Positions 7,814 to 15,855 of a DNA stretch of 64,000 nt are shown in pieces; the stretch's first letter is position 1; each line of letters begins with the position of its first letter. Where the stretch lies: assembly GCA_965277875.1 (NCBI GenBank), contig CBDIDV010000002.1, positions 4,092,001 through 4,156,000 on the forward strand, in the 5' to 3' direction. The DNA comes from CAWFQB01 sp965277875. Its GTDB lineage: Bacteria > Armatimonadota > Chthonomonadetes > Chthonomonadales > Chthonomonadaceae. Below the pieces are notes generated by a model. It was not told where the DNA came from and did no database searches. It saw only the letters and a list, made by a program, of their open reading frames with translations. The position numbers and the translations under genes are program-made.

Positions 7814-8848
7814 CTACTCTCGTAAACGGGGGTCGAGGGCGTCGCGCAGGGCGTCGCCGAAGAAGTTGAACGCCATCACTGTCAGGGCCAAAAACAGGCT
7901 TGGATACAATAGCAGCAGCGGATGCGCTTCCTTCAATGGAATGGCCTCGCTGATCATGCGGCCCCAGGACGGATACGGCGGGGCCACGCCCAGGCCCAAA
8001 AACGCCAGCGTGGCTTCGGCCAGAATCACGCCCGCGATGTCCTGCGTAATCTGCACGATAAGCGGACTGAGCAGGTTAGGGAACAGGTGCTTCCATAAAA
8101 TGCGCGACTCGGACGCGCCCAATGCCCGCGCCGCCTCGATGTACTCTTTTTCGCGCAGGCCCAGCGTCTGCCCGCGCACCAGACGCGCTACGCCCGGCCA
8201 CCCGACCGCGCCCAGCGCAAAAAACAGCGTGGCGAGACTGAGCGGCAGGGACACCACGCGGCTGCCCGACCGAATGATCGCCGCAAGCAATATGGCGAGC
8301 AAAATGTCCGGGAACGCGAACACCACGTCCGTCAGGCGCATCAACAGCGTGTCGCGCAAGCCGCCGAAATACCCCGCGATCAAACCCAGAGGCACACCGA
8401 TCAGCGCCTCGATAACCACGACCATCACGGCCACGCCCAGCGACACCCGCGCCCCGTACAGCAGCCGGCTCAATATGTCCCGCCCCAGGTCGTCCGTACC
8501 CAATAAATGCCGCGCATCGCTCGGCGCGGGCAGGCTGGCATAATGGCGATAATCCTGAAACGCATACCCGAAGCGCGACACGAGGGGCGCGCAGATCGCC
8601 GCCACGACTAAGAGCAGCATATACATGCCGCACAGCAGGGCGACCGGGTTGCGGCGCAGTCTAAGGGCGGCGTCCCGGAATGGAGACGAGGAGACAAGGA
8701 GAGGAGGAGACAAGGAGACATCCGCTTCTTCCGTCCATGCCGACATCTCTGTACTCGTTTCAATGCCTCCCGGCTGCGTAACAAGCGCATCAGCCGCCTG
8801 CCTCCCTGTCTCCCTGTCTCCCTGTCTCCCTGTCTCCTCTTCTTTCAC
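7814..8848 (-). CDS. Peptide ABC transporter permease, OppC/DppC type, with an in-frame palindromic element at its N-terminus
   Basis: This 344-residue inner-membrane permease has the DppC/OppC layout: an N-terminal membrane helix (about 71-91), a periplasmic segment with GTDDLGRDILSRLLYGARVS, and the binding-protein-dependent transport domain. The EAA loop reads EYIEAARALGASESRILWKH. It imports peptides or similar solutes with OppB and a substrate-binding protein. The GTG start overlaps the OppB stop (GTGA). Residues 3-54 are not permease sequence. They are encoded by an inverted-repeat element (see 8682-8843) and read EEETGRQGDRETGRQ at one end and SLSPPLLVSSSPF at the other. No ATPase gene is present nearby, so the ATPases are probably encoded elsewhere. 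Confidence 0.93.
   Translation of the reverse strand: MKEEETGRQGDRETGRQAADALVTQPGGIETSTEMSAWTEEADVSLSPPLLVSSSPFRDAALRLRRNPVALLCGMYMLLLVVAAICAPLVSRFGYAFQDYRHYASLPAPSDARHLLGTDDLGRDILSRLLYGARVSLGVAVMVVVIEALIGVPLGLIAGYFGGLRDTLLMRLTDVVFAFPDILLAILLAAIIRSGSRVVSLPLSLATLFFALGAVGWPGVARLVRGQTLGLREKEYIEAARALGASESRILWKHLFPNLLSPLIVQITQDIAGVILAEATLAFLGLGVAPPYPSWGRMISEAIPLKEAHPLLLLYPSLFLALTVMAFNFFGDALRDALDPRLRE
8682..8843 (+). repeat. Protein-coding palindromic element inside the OppC-type gene
   Basis: A left arm of GGAGAC/GAGGAGACAAGG units (8682-8720) faces a right arm of five to six CCCTGTCTC units ending CTCTTC (8798-8843). The arms are inverted relative to each other around a spacer of about 77 bases. 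It keeps the permease frame open, starting three codons after the GTG. The same arm family and some spacer words (AC-CAGCC, GCATG followed by GGAAG) recur in the AddB-like gene at 53181-53348. Confidence 0.8.
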
Positions 8849-9786
8849 GCTCCCCCTCCCTGCGACCGAACGCGCGGATCAATCACGCCGTACAGCACAT
8901 CCACGGCCAGGTTCACGACAAGGAAAATCACGGCTACGAGGAGAGTAATGCCCTGTATCACAGGGTAATCATGCTCGATGATGCTGTTGTACGAGGCGTA
9001 GCCGATGCCGGGGACGCGGAAGATGGTTTCCACGACGAACGAACCGGTCAGGAGCAGACCGAAGTTGGTTCCCAGGATCGTCAGCACGGGCAGAAACGCG
9101 TTTTTGAGCGCGTGCCGCCACACGGCCCGGCCCCGCGACAAACCTTTAGCGATGGCCGTCCGCATATAGTCCTGTCTTAGCACTTCCAATAGCGAGCCGC
9201 GCATGAAGCGGGCGATCAGGGCCGCAGAACGCGCGCCCAGCGTGATCGTGGGCAGGATGGTGTCGGCGGGCGTTTCCCAGCCGCTCACATTCAGCCAGTG
9301 CAGGCGCACGGCCACGACTAAAATCAAAACCGGTCCCAATACGATGCTCGGCACGCTCACAAGCGCGACCACGACCGTCATTGCCGCTTTGTCGAAGCCG
9401 CTGTTGTGATACAGCGCGGCCAGAATGCCCACGGGCAGACCAAGGATCATGGCGAACAAGAGCGCCTGTATCGCAAGCTGCGCCGTGACCGGGAAATCCT
9501 CGGCAATGGTCTGCGCGACGGGCTGCCTGTCGTGGTACTTAAAGGCGCGTCCGAAATCGCCATGCGTGACAATGCCGCCCACATAGCGCGCGAACTGGAC
9601 GCCGACCGGCTGATCCAGGCCGTACTGGTGACGCATATTGGCCTTTGTTTCCAGAGACGCCTTTTCTCCCGCGATGATGTCCACGGGATCGGACGGCGTC
9701 AGCCGCGCGGCCCAAAACACCACGGCCAGAATAACCAGCAGCGTAGGAACGGCCAGGGCCAAACGTTTGAGGATGAAGATTAGCAT
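8845..9786 (-). CDS. Peptide ABC transporter permease, OppB/DppB type
   Basis: From ATG 9786 this is a 313-residue permease starting MLIFILKRLALAVPTLLVIL, the classic OppB first helix. It continues with RLTPSDPVD, HGDFGRAF and several membrane helices, and the EAA loop region DYMRTAIAKGLSRGRAVWRHA. It forms the import channel with the OppC-type partner, whose start overlaps its stop. The region just upstream of ATG 9786 is the pyrimidine-rich arm of an inverted repeat and offers no Shine-Dalgarno. An in-frame GTG at 9852 would add 22 residues encoded by the repeat (ISFLLSPFSFFLFP). Which start is used cannot be decided, and 9786 is preferred because it matches the family N-terminus. Confidence 0.93.
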   Translation of the reverse strand: MLIFILKRLALAVPTLLVILAVVFWAARLTPSDPVDIIAGEKASLETKANMRHQYGLDQPVGVQFARYVGGIVTHGDFGRAFKYHDRQPVAQTIAEDFPVTAQLAIQALLFAMILGLPVGILAALYHNSGFDKAAMTVVVALVSVPSIVLGPVLILVVAVRLHWLNVSGWETPADTILPTITLGARSAALIARFMRGSLLEVLRQDYMRTAIAKGLSRGRAVWRHALKNAFLPVLTILGTNFGLLLTGSFVVETIFRVPGIGYASYNSIIEHDYPVIQGITLLVAVIFLVVNLAVDVLYGVIDPRVRSQGGGA

Positions 9787-9921
9787 AGGAAAAAGGAAAA
9801 AGGAGAAAGGAGAAAGGAGAAAGGAAATGCGGAGTGGAACCGGTGGCTTCACCTTAACCTGCCATTTTGGGCAGAGTATAGCGAGCGTGACTTTCTCCTT
9901 TTTCCTTTCTCCTTTTTCCTC
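9787..9921 (+). repeat. Purine/pyrimidine inverted-repeat element between oppA- and oppB-type genes
   Basis: Left arm GGAAAAAGGAGAAAGG-type units (9787-9825) and right arm CTTTCTCCTTTTTCC-type units (9891-9921) form an imperfect inverted repeat around about 65 bases. It fills the whole gap between the substrate-binding-protein stop (9924) and the OppB start (9786). In RNA it would form a hairpin inside the operon. Confidence 0.75.
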
Positions 9922-9923
9922 CG

Positions 9924-11672
9924 TTACTGAACGGTCGTCGTGATATACGGCAGATGCCCGAACAGGCTGTCGCGAATGTTTTTGACGCGGGGTTTGACCA
10001 GTTCCACGTCGCGCCCGAAGTACAGCGGAACCCAGGGCGCGTCGGTCACGGCGATCTGCTCGGCCTGCTGATACAGCGTCATGCGTTTAGCGTGGTCGTG
10101 TTCTTTGTCGGCCTGATCGCACAGCGCGTCGAACTGCGGGCTGCTATAACCCACGCCGTTTTCCGGGTGGTCTTCCTTGCCGTTCACCTTTTTGCTGGAG
10201 TGCAGCAGGAGGGACAAAAAGTTTTGCGGGTCGGCGTAGTCCGCGCCCCAGCGCAGGTGTGAAAGCGGCATGGTCTTGGCCGTCCGCTCCTTGAGGAAAT
10301 CGCCCCACTGCATCGGCTGCGGCTGCACGTCTATACCCAGGTTGTCTTTTAGCTGCTGCGCGATCACCTCGGACGTGCTTTGCACCTGCGGCATGTCGTT
10401 GCGATACGTGATGGGCAATTTGGGGAAGCCTTTGCCGTCGGGGTAGCCGGCCTGCGCGAGCAGTTTTTTGGCCCCGGCGGGATCGTAGGGCAGCAGTTTG
10501 CAGGTCGAGACGTAATCTCCCAGGTGCGGCGAGACGATGCCGGTTGCCGAGTCGGCCTGCCCTTTAAGGGCTACGCGTACAATGGCCTCGCGGTCAATCG
10601 CCATCGCAAACGCCTGCCTTACTTCCTTCTTCTTGAAGGGCGAGTCGGTCGAGTCCTGATTCAAGGCCACATACCACGTCGCGGCGCGGGGAAACGTCTG
10701 CATGTCTTTTTTCAGGTCGGCGTTCGCGTTGATGTTGTCCAGGTCGCGGGCGGATACGTCCACGATGTCCAGTTCGCCCGACTGGTAGCTGCTCAGGCGC
10801 GTGCCGCCGTCCGTGATGATGGGCCGCGTGATGCCGTCCAGCTTGGGCTTGCCCGCATAGTAGGCGGGGTTGGCGTCCAGAGTGACCTGCGTGCCTTTGG
10901 TGTAGCTGCGGAACATAAACGGCCCGGTTCCGATTGCCGAGGTTTCGTTGATCTCGCCGTTCGTTTTGGCGATCTCCTCTTTGCACACGGCAAACGCGCA
11001 GAGATACGTCATGTTGCCCAGCCAGTAAGGTTTGAAGCCGGTCAGCGTAATTTGGAGCGTGTAGGGGTCTACGACTTTGACGCCTGAGATTTCCGACGCC
11101 TTGCCGCCCAGCCGTTCCGCCGCGCCTGCAATGTCGCCGAGATATGTGGACGCGATGGGGCTTGCGGTCTTGGGGTCACAGGCGCGGTCGAGGCTGTATC
11201 GGAAGTCCTCGGCGGTCAGTTCGCGCCCGTTCTTTTGGAACTTGACGCCGTGTCGGATGTGGAAAGTATATGTCAGGCCGTCCGGGCTTAAGTCCCACTT
11301 TTCCGCAAGCGAGGGCGAGATGTTGTTTTTCTCATCCCAGCGCACCAGACCCTCGAACACGTTCTGGAGCAGGTCAATGGTCGTGCCGTCCTCGACTTTG
11401 GCCGGATCCAGGGTCGTCGGCTCGCTTATCAGGGCGTAGCGCAGCACGTTCCCGGTCGCCTTGCCGCCGCTGTTCTGCGCCTGTCCGCTCGCACCGCCCG
11501 TTTTCGAGGCCGCATCGTCGTGCTTGCCCGTGGTGCATCCGGTCAGCAGCAGGACGCCGCAGAGCGCCACTCCCGCCGTCGCCGTCTTGCCGGATTGCCG
11601 CGCAGAGCGGGTAATCCTCTGCGCCTTAAGGCGGCCAATATCATTATGGAAACGGGGGAAACACAGTCCCAT
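9924..11672 (-). CDS. Peptide ABC transporter substrate-binding lipoprotein (family 5)
   Basis: This 582-residue exported lipoprotein has a basic N-terminus, a hydrophobic stretch and the lipobox LLLTGC with the lipid-modified Cys at residue 46. The mature part carries SBP family 5 features: LRYALISEPTTLDPAKVEDG, LFEGLVRWDEKN, PSLAEKWDLSPDGLTYTFHIR, and C-terminal YQQAEQIAVTDAPWVPLYFGR. It captures peptides or related ligands for the two permeases downstream, in the order SBP-OppB-OppC. AAGGAGAA upstream of ATG 11672 supports the start. Confidence 0.94.
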   Translation of the reverse strand: MGLCFPRFHNDIGRLKAQRITRSARQSGKTATAGVALCGVLLLTGCTTGKHDDAASKTGGASGQAQNSGGKATGNVLRYALISEPTTLDPAKVEDGTTIDLLQNVFEGLVRWDEKNNISPSLAEKWDLSPDGLTYTFHIRHGVKFQKNGRELTAEDFRYSLDRACDPKTASPIASTYLGDIAGAAERLGGKASEISGVKVVDPYTLQITLTGFKPYWLGNMTYLCAFAVCKEEIAKTNGEINETSAIGTGPFMFRSYTKGTQVTLDANPAYYAGKPKLDGITRPIITDGGTRLSSYQSGELDIVDVSARDLDNINANADLKKDMQTFPRAATWYVALNQDSTDSPFKKKEVRQAFAMAIDREAIVRVALKGQADSATGIVSPHLGDYVSTCKLLPYDPAGAKKLLAQAGYPDGKGFPKLPITYRNDMPQVQSTSEVIAQQLKDNLGIDVQPQPMQWGDFLKERTAKTMPLSHLRWGADYADPQNFLSLLLHSSKKVNGKEDHPENGVGYSSPQFDALCDQADKEHDHAKRMTLYQQAEQIAVTDAPWVPLYFGRDVELVKPRVKNIRDSLFGHLPYITTTVQ

Positions 11673-11807
11673 ACGTCGCGATTCTCCTTCAACGTCTGTT
11701 CGGCGTTTATGTTAGTTCTTAATCAGGCTTGAAGGATTCATTGTACCTGCAAATCGGCTTTTACAGGTTTGCCACTCCAGCGTCTCTGCCGCTTCCGCGT
11801 AATCCAG

Positions 11808-12596
11808 TTAGTTCGAGCCGTTGACAGGACGTATCAACTGCTCCGGGCGGTCTTCCGGGGTATACATAGCGGGGCGGACCATCTGTTCCGGCGGGGTTTG
11901 CTGCGCGGCGGAACGCAGCAGCAACGTGGACGGCTCCACAGACGGCGACTGCGAGGCGCGTACCAGTGTTTCCTGCGGGGACAAAGCGTTGACGGCGGCA
12001 CGATTTAGAAGGGGGCCGGTGTCAACCTGTTCTCGCTGCCGGAATACGCTTGCGGCCTCCTGTGTGCAGTAATATATGCCGATAGAGACGGTCAGGACGA
12101 TCAGCAGCAATTTCCCCATCCACCAGAGAGCATCCGTCGCATCAGCGGCGACTTGATGCTGTTCCGTTCTGACCGTGGCCGCGATAAGCTCCTCCCGCAT
12201 AACAATGCGTCCTTTGATTTTATGGGGTACGCGCTCTATGTGGGCAGGCACAACGATTGATTCCGACACTGTGGCTGTCTGCGAACTGTTTTTCTCTGGG
12301 CTCTGGATTGCGGCCAGCGCGAGCAAGCCGACTAGCAGGAGCAGGCCGACTACCCCCACCATGATCAGCCCTCCCAGTCCCATCGCGGCCCGCGTCAGAT
12401 GCGCCAGCAGGTACTTTTGCAGTGGCATAGGGCGTGATTGCTTGCCTCCCTGCGTGTTGATTGACGCTGGAGCGGAGCCACGATCCCGGTGGTATTCAGG
12501 ATCATACATATTGACCGCGTACAGGTGCGGCAAAACGGCGATGCTTTGCCGCGCAGTTTCGTTCTGCGGCACAGGTTGTTCCTGATCGTCTGTCAT
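11808..12596 (-). CDS. Unrecognised membrane protein with Leu-Arg motifs in its C-tail (partner of 12593-13081)
   Basis: A 262-residue protein I do not recognise. It has a hydrophilic N-terminus, a strong hydrophobic segment at about residues 70-96 (AAMGLGGLIMVGVVGLLLLV), a polar loop and a second membrane helix at about 158-176 (GKLLLIVLTVSIGIYYC). The C-tail of about 80 residues looks disordered and carries spaced motifs: GPLLNRAA, ETLVRASQSP, STLLLRSAAQ, EQMVRPAMY and EQLIRP. Similar motifs occur in the coupled upstream gene. The ATG overlaps that gene's stop (ATGA), so the two form one operon. Function unknown. A membrane scaffold with a cytosolic motif-bearing tail is an inference. Confidence 0.7.
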   Translation of the reverse strand: MTDDQEQPVPQNETARQSIAVLPHLYAVNMYDPEYHRDRGSAPASINTQGGKQSRPMPLQKYLLAHLTRAAMGLGGLIMVGVVGLLLLVGLLALAAIQSPEKNSSQTATVSESIVVPAHIERVPHKIKGRIVMREELIAATVRTEQHQVAADATDALWWMGKLLLIVLTVSIGIYYCTQEAASVFRQREQVDTGPLLNRAAVNALSPQETLVRASQSPSVEPSTLLLRSAAQQTPPEQMVRPAMYTPEDRPEQLIRPVNGSN

Positions 12597-13081
12597 GCGC
12601 CGGTATCCCCTTCTATGGACGCTACAAGCAGTTGTTCCTCGTGCGCGTCGCCATACTGTGCGGCGGGACGCAGCAATGTCGCCTGCTGTTTTTGCAGCGG
12701 CTCTTCCGAAGCGCGAACAAGGCTGGCGGGGGCGGGCAGGTCGGCAGCGTTGGCACGGGTGAGCGGCACAACATCGTTCAGTGTGCGAATCTCCAATTCT
12801 AAAGCCTCAAAGCGTTTATTGCACAGGTAAGCGCCGCCAGCGAGCAAAGGAACAAGCACGATTACCACAAAGAGAGGGGCAAATGATCCCTCCTTCACAC
12901 TCAAAGCCAATGCGTAAGGCAATCCTACAATTACGAGACCCCCTGCGAACAATATCAAGAAGCACGACAAGAGCAGCAGCATAGCAAAGGCAGGCCGCAG
13001 ATGGAGCAACCTACCCTGCACTTTCAAATAGTCAACCCTGCTTACAATACGCTTGCCCGGTTGTTTTTGTGGTGAGTTCAT
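12593..13081 (-). CDS. Unrecognised membrane protein, paralogous in layout to 11808-12596
   Basis: From the ATG at 13081 (AGGGA Shine-Dalgarno 9 bases upstream) this is a 162-residue protein with two hydrophobic segments (AMLLLLSCFLILFAGGLVIV and FAPLFVVIVLVPLLAGGAYL). A polar C-tail ends it. The tail contains VPLTRANAAD, ASLVRASEEP, ATLLRPAAQ and EEQLLVAS, which line up with PLLNRAA, TLVRASQSP, TLLLRSAAQ and EQMV in the next gene. An ATG at 13111 would add 10 residues. Its stop is fused to the next start (ATGA). Function unknown, but the shared tail motifs suggest both proteins contact the same partner. Confidence 0.65.
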   Translation of the reverse strand: MNSPQKQPGKRIVSRVDYLKVQGRLLHLRPAFAMLLLLSCFLILFAGGLVIVGLPYALALSVKEGSFAPLFVVIVLVPLLAGGAYLCNKRFEALELEIRTLNDVVPLTRANAADLPAPASLVRASEEPLQKQQATLLRPAAQYGDAHEEQLLVASIEGDTGA

Positions 13082-13347
13082 ATCGGCATTTCCCTGTCCG
13101 CGCGATCTCATATCTGGTATGTGCCTGTTACGCCTCTATATGTACCAACGGGCCTGTGTTTTCCTGCTATGTAAGAGCAAAGCACCGTGTCGTAAGAGGC
13201 CACAGGCAGGAAATTGCCTCCACATTTGCACAATGAGAAACCTGTTCCAACAGGCGCTTGCATTCGCGTCCGCGAGGACGCTTGGACGAAGTCCTCCCAG
13301 ACGGGTACGTTCTTTGTACCCGGCTCATACCCGGAAAGGCAAACCAC

Positions 13348-15615
13348 ATGAGACGGCGCGAATTTCTGCTGCGAGCGTCCGGGACGGCATGGAGTTGGGC
13401 CATAACGCGGCGCAATGCTCATGCCGAGGAGAATGGCGGGAGCGCCAAGAACAACGCCCAAAACGACGATACGAACGCGTATGCCCGGTATGTGCGGACA
13501 TCGCGGGATTTTCGGCGCGTGCGGCAGGATCGAGTAATGACCGACCGGGCGTTTCCAGGCTGGATCTATATGCCGTGGACATACCAGTGGGGTATCGGCT
13601 ACACGGACGCGTCCGGCAAGTGGAGCCGCGAGCATGGCTACAACGGCGCGTTTCTGGACGGCAACGGGTTCGCGCCCGATGACCCGCCCGGTAAACTGGC
13701 GTGGATCAACCGCCACGCCCTGCGCTTTTATGTGGATCACACGGCGGGCAAGGGCAGCCTGCACCTATGGGACGGCGACAAGAAACAGGCGCACCTGGCC
13801 GAACTGCATGGAACCGGCATCCGTCCCATTCCGCTCAACGACACCCTGAAAAAGAAACTCTGTGAAAACATCCGCGCAAATATAACGCAGGTGAAATCTT
13901 CGCCGTATCGCACCGCGTATGCCCTGGACGATGAAGCGTCGTGGGGGCATTTCACGCATCCCACGATGTGGCGCGTTACGAACGATGCCGATGCCTACCC
14001 CGCATGGCTCAGGGAAGTATACGGCCCCGCCAACGCTCCCGCTCGCCCCGACTGGATCACATACGACGCCCTGCGCTCGCATCTCGAAACGTGGGCGGTA
14101 CGCGATTTCGACGCAAGCCCGCTGATGGATCAATGGAGTTTCAACGACTCGACATGGTGTAATCTGCTGGGCGATCTGGTGGAATACGCAAATACCATTG
14201 ACCCCGCCACGCCATGCGGCATTGTGGGCGGGCAGGCTCCGAGCGCGTTCGGCGGCTACGATTACGCCAAATTGATGCGAAAAATCCAGTACATCGAGGC
14301 GTATGATCTGGGCGGGTCGCAGGCGCTCATCCGCTCGTTCGACACCCATCACGCGGTTCCCGCCGTGACAAGCATGTTTCACCAGTCGGCAGCCGACGAC
14401 ATCTGGCAGGCGTGGCACGGTCTGGCGCACGGCCTGCGCGGGCATATCGGCTGGGTGGAAAACTGGTTCGACGGCCAAACGCCTCGCAAATGGCACGATC
14501 AGGTCGCGCCCCACTATCGGGAGATCGAGGACAAAATCGCGCCCCTGATGCAGGGCGCAGTCTGGCAGCATGACGGCATCGCCCTGTATTACAATCACGC
14601 GAGCGCACAGTTAGGCTGGATGCTGGACGCGCAGGCGCATGGCAAAACGTGGACGAACCGCGAGGGCGATCACAAATTGGGCGCGTCGCCTCTGGTGCGG
14701 CAGGCGTGGGAAAACATGCTGCGCGACAGCGGCCTGCAATACAATCATCTGAGCTATGCAGACGTGATACAGGACGGCATACCGGCGGAATATCGAACCC
14801 TGATCCTGCCCGCCTGCCTGTGTCTGTCCGACGCTGAGGCGAGAATCATCCAGGCGTTTTGCAGGGCGGGCGGCACGGTCATCGCCGATTATCTGCCGGG
14901 CGTGTGGGATCAGCACGGGCGCGGGCGTAAATCGGGCGGCGTATTGGACGCGATGTTCGGCGCGCGCCATGACCCGGCCATGACGGTCAAAGACGTGTGG
15001 GGCGGGCGACTGTGGGCCGAAGCCGATCAGGACGCTAATTATAGCTGGAAGACCTATGCCCAACTGCTGACGAACCAATGCGGCTGCATCAAGGATGTGA
15101 GCGGGTTTCACAAAGCGGTTCGCGATATGCCGACACTGAATAAAAACGCGTTCGGCAAAGGGTTGGCGTACCTGATGAACCTGTCGCCGCAATGGTACAA
15201 CGCGTACCGCGTGGCGGGGCAGAAGGAAGCCCTGCGCCGCGCTACTTTTCTGCGTCCGCTGTCCGTATCCGGGCAGACGCGCCAATTCAAAATCGAACTA
15301 TCCGGCAAGGGTGGGAGCGCAGAAGGGTATCGCGGCGAAGAGGTGTTTGGGTACGAGATCACGACATGGCGCAGGCCGGACGGCAGAACCCTGCTGTTCG
15401 TATGCCACAACCCCGAAACGGTCGGCACGGAACAGGGCGGCGGCAACGCGGCCCGCCTCCCGACGGGCGCATTAGACATCACCCTGCGCTTTGCCCATCC
15501 CGTTCGCAATATACGCGACGAGCGGCGGGGCAGCAAACCGGATGACGGCGATCATGTCGGGCTGACCTGGACGCGCAACGAGGCCGTCGTCGTGTCTTGC
15601 GACGGCCTCCCATAA
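13348..15615 (+). CDS. Tat-exported glycoside hydrolase, GH42/beta-galactosidase-like
   Basis: This protein of about 755 residues has a twin-arginine type start (MRRREFLLRASGTAWSWAI), with GGAAAGG before ATG 13348, so it is probably exported folded. The region around residues 80-400 looks like a TIM-barrel hydrolase, with candidate acid residues in ALDDEASWG and IGWVENWFDG. The segment YRTLILPACLCLSDAEARII, then GGTVIADYLPGVWDQHG, resembles the trimerisation domain of GH42 beta-galactosidases. A C-terminal beta-rich domain follows. Substrate and exact family are not certain, and the catalytic residues are my tentative reading. It stands alone, divergent from the membrane pair upstream. Confidence 0.6.
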   Translation: MRRREFLLRASGTAWSWAITRRNAHAEENGGSAKNNAQNDDTNAYARYVRTSRDFRRVRQDRVMTDRAFPGWIYMPWTYQWGIGYTDASGKWSREHGYNGAFLDGNGFAPDDPPGKLAWINRHALRFYVDHTAGKGSLHLWDGDKKQAHLAELHGTGIRPIPLNDTLKKKLCENIRANITQVKSSPYRTAYALDDEASWGHFTHPTMWRVTNDADAYPAWLREVYGPANAPARPDWITYDALRSHLETWAVRDFDASPLMDQWSFNDSTWCNLLGDLVEYANTIDPATPCGIVGGQAPSAFGGYDYAKLMRKIQYIEAYDLGGSQALIRSFDTHHAVPAVTSMFHQSAADDIWQAWHGLAHGLRGHIGWVENWFDGQTPRKWHDQVAPHYREIEDKIAPLMQGAVWQHDGIALYYNHASAQLGWMLDAQAHGKTWTNREGDHKLGASPLVRQAWENMLRDSGLQYNHLSYADVIQDGIPAEYRTLILPACLCLSDAEARIIQAFCRAGGTVIADYLPGVWDQHGRGRKSGGVLDAMFGARHDPAMTVKDVWGGRLWAEADQDANYSWKTYAQLLTNQCGCIKDVSGFHKAVRDMPTLNKNAFGKGLAYLMNLSPQWYNAYRVAGQKEALRRATFLRPLSVSGQTRQFKIELSGKGGSAEGYRGEEVFGYEITTWRRPDGRTLLFVCHNPETVGTEQGGGNAARLPTGALDITLRFAHPVRNIRDERRGSKPDDGDHVGLTWTRNEAVVVSCDGLP

Positions 15616-15652
15616 TGTATCCGCCTGATGTATTCGTCTGATGTATTCGCCT
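15615..15652 (+). repeat. Three direct repeats after the glycoside hydrolase
   Basis: The word TGATGTATTCGYC, with one variant TGTATCCGCC copy, is repeated three times immediately after the hydrolase stop. There is no obvious inverted partner. Function unknown. Confidence 0.5.
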
Positions 15653-15715
15653 GCGGCATCTATGTCAGATCCGCCCCCGCTTGGGAGCGCGGCCAAGTCC
15701 CGACATATTTTCAGA

Positions 15716-15745
15716 TTGACAGACGCGCCCTTTTTTCGGTATAAT
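15716..15745 (+). promoter_or_regulatory. Strong promoter for the TetR-family gene
   Basis: TTGACA (15716-15721) and TATAAT (15740-15745) are separated by 18 bases. The start point would fall near 15752, inside the operator-like repeats. Confidence 0.75.
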
Positions 15746-15747
15746 TA

Positions 15748-15794
15748 TGACCAGCGGTCAACATTAAACTGATGGTCACATAATATGACGGTCA
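15748..15794 (+). promoter_or_regulatory. Triple operator-like site (TGA-GGTCA repeats)
   Basis: A 13-base palindrome TGACCAGCGGTCA (15748-15760) is followed by TGATGGTCA (15770-15778) and TGACGGTCA (15786-15794). The first copy begins 3 bases after the -10 box, where bound protein would block RNA polymerase. TetR-family proteins usually repress their own gene from palindromes of this kind, so autoregulation is inferred. Confidence 0.65.
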
Positions 15795-15855
15795 GCCAGT
15801 ATCAAGAGTAGATTGCCGTCCCGACCATAGCGACAGGGACGTGTATAAGGACAGC

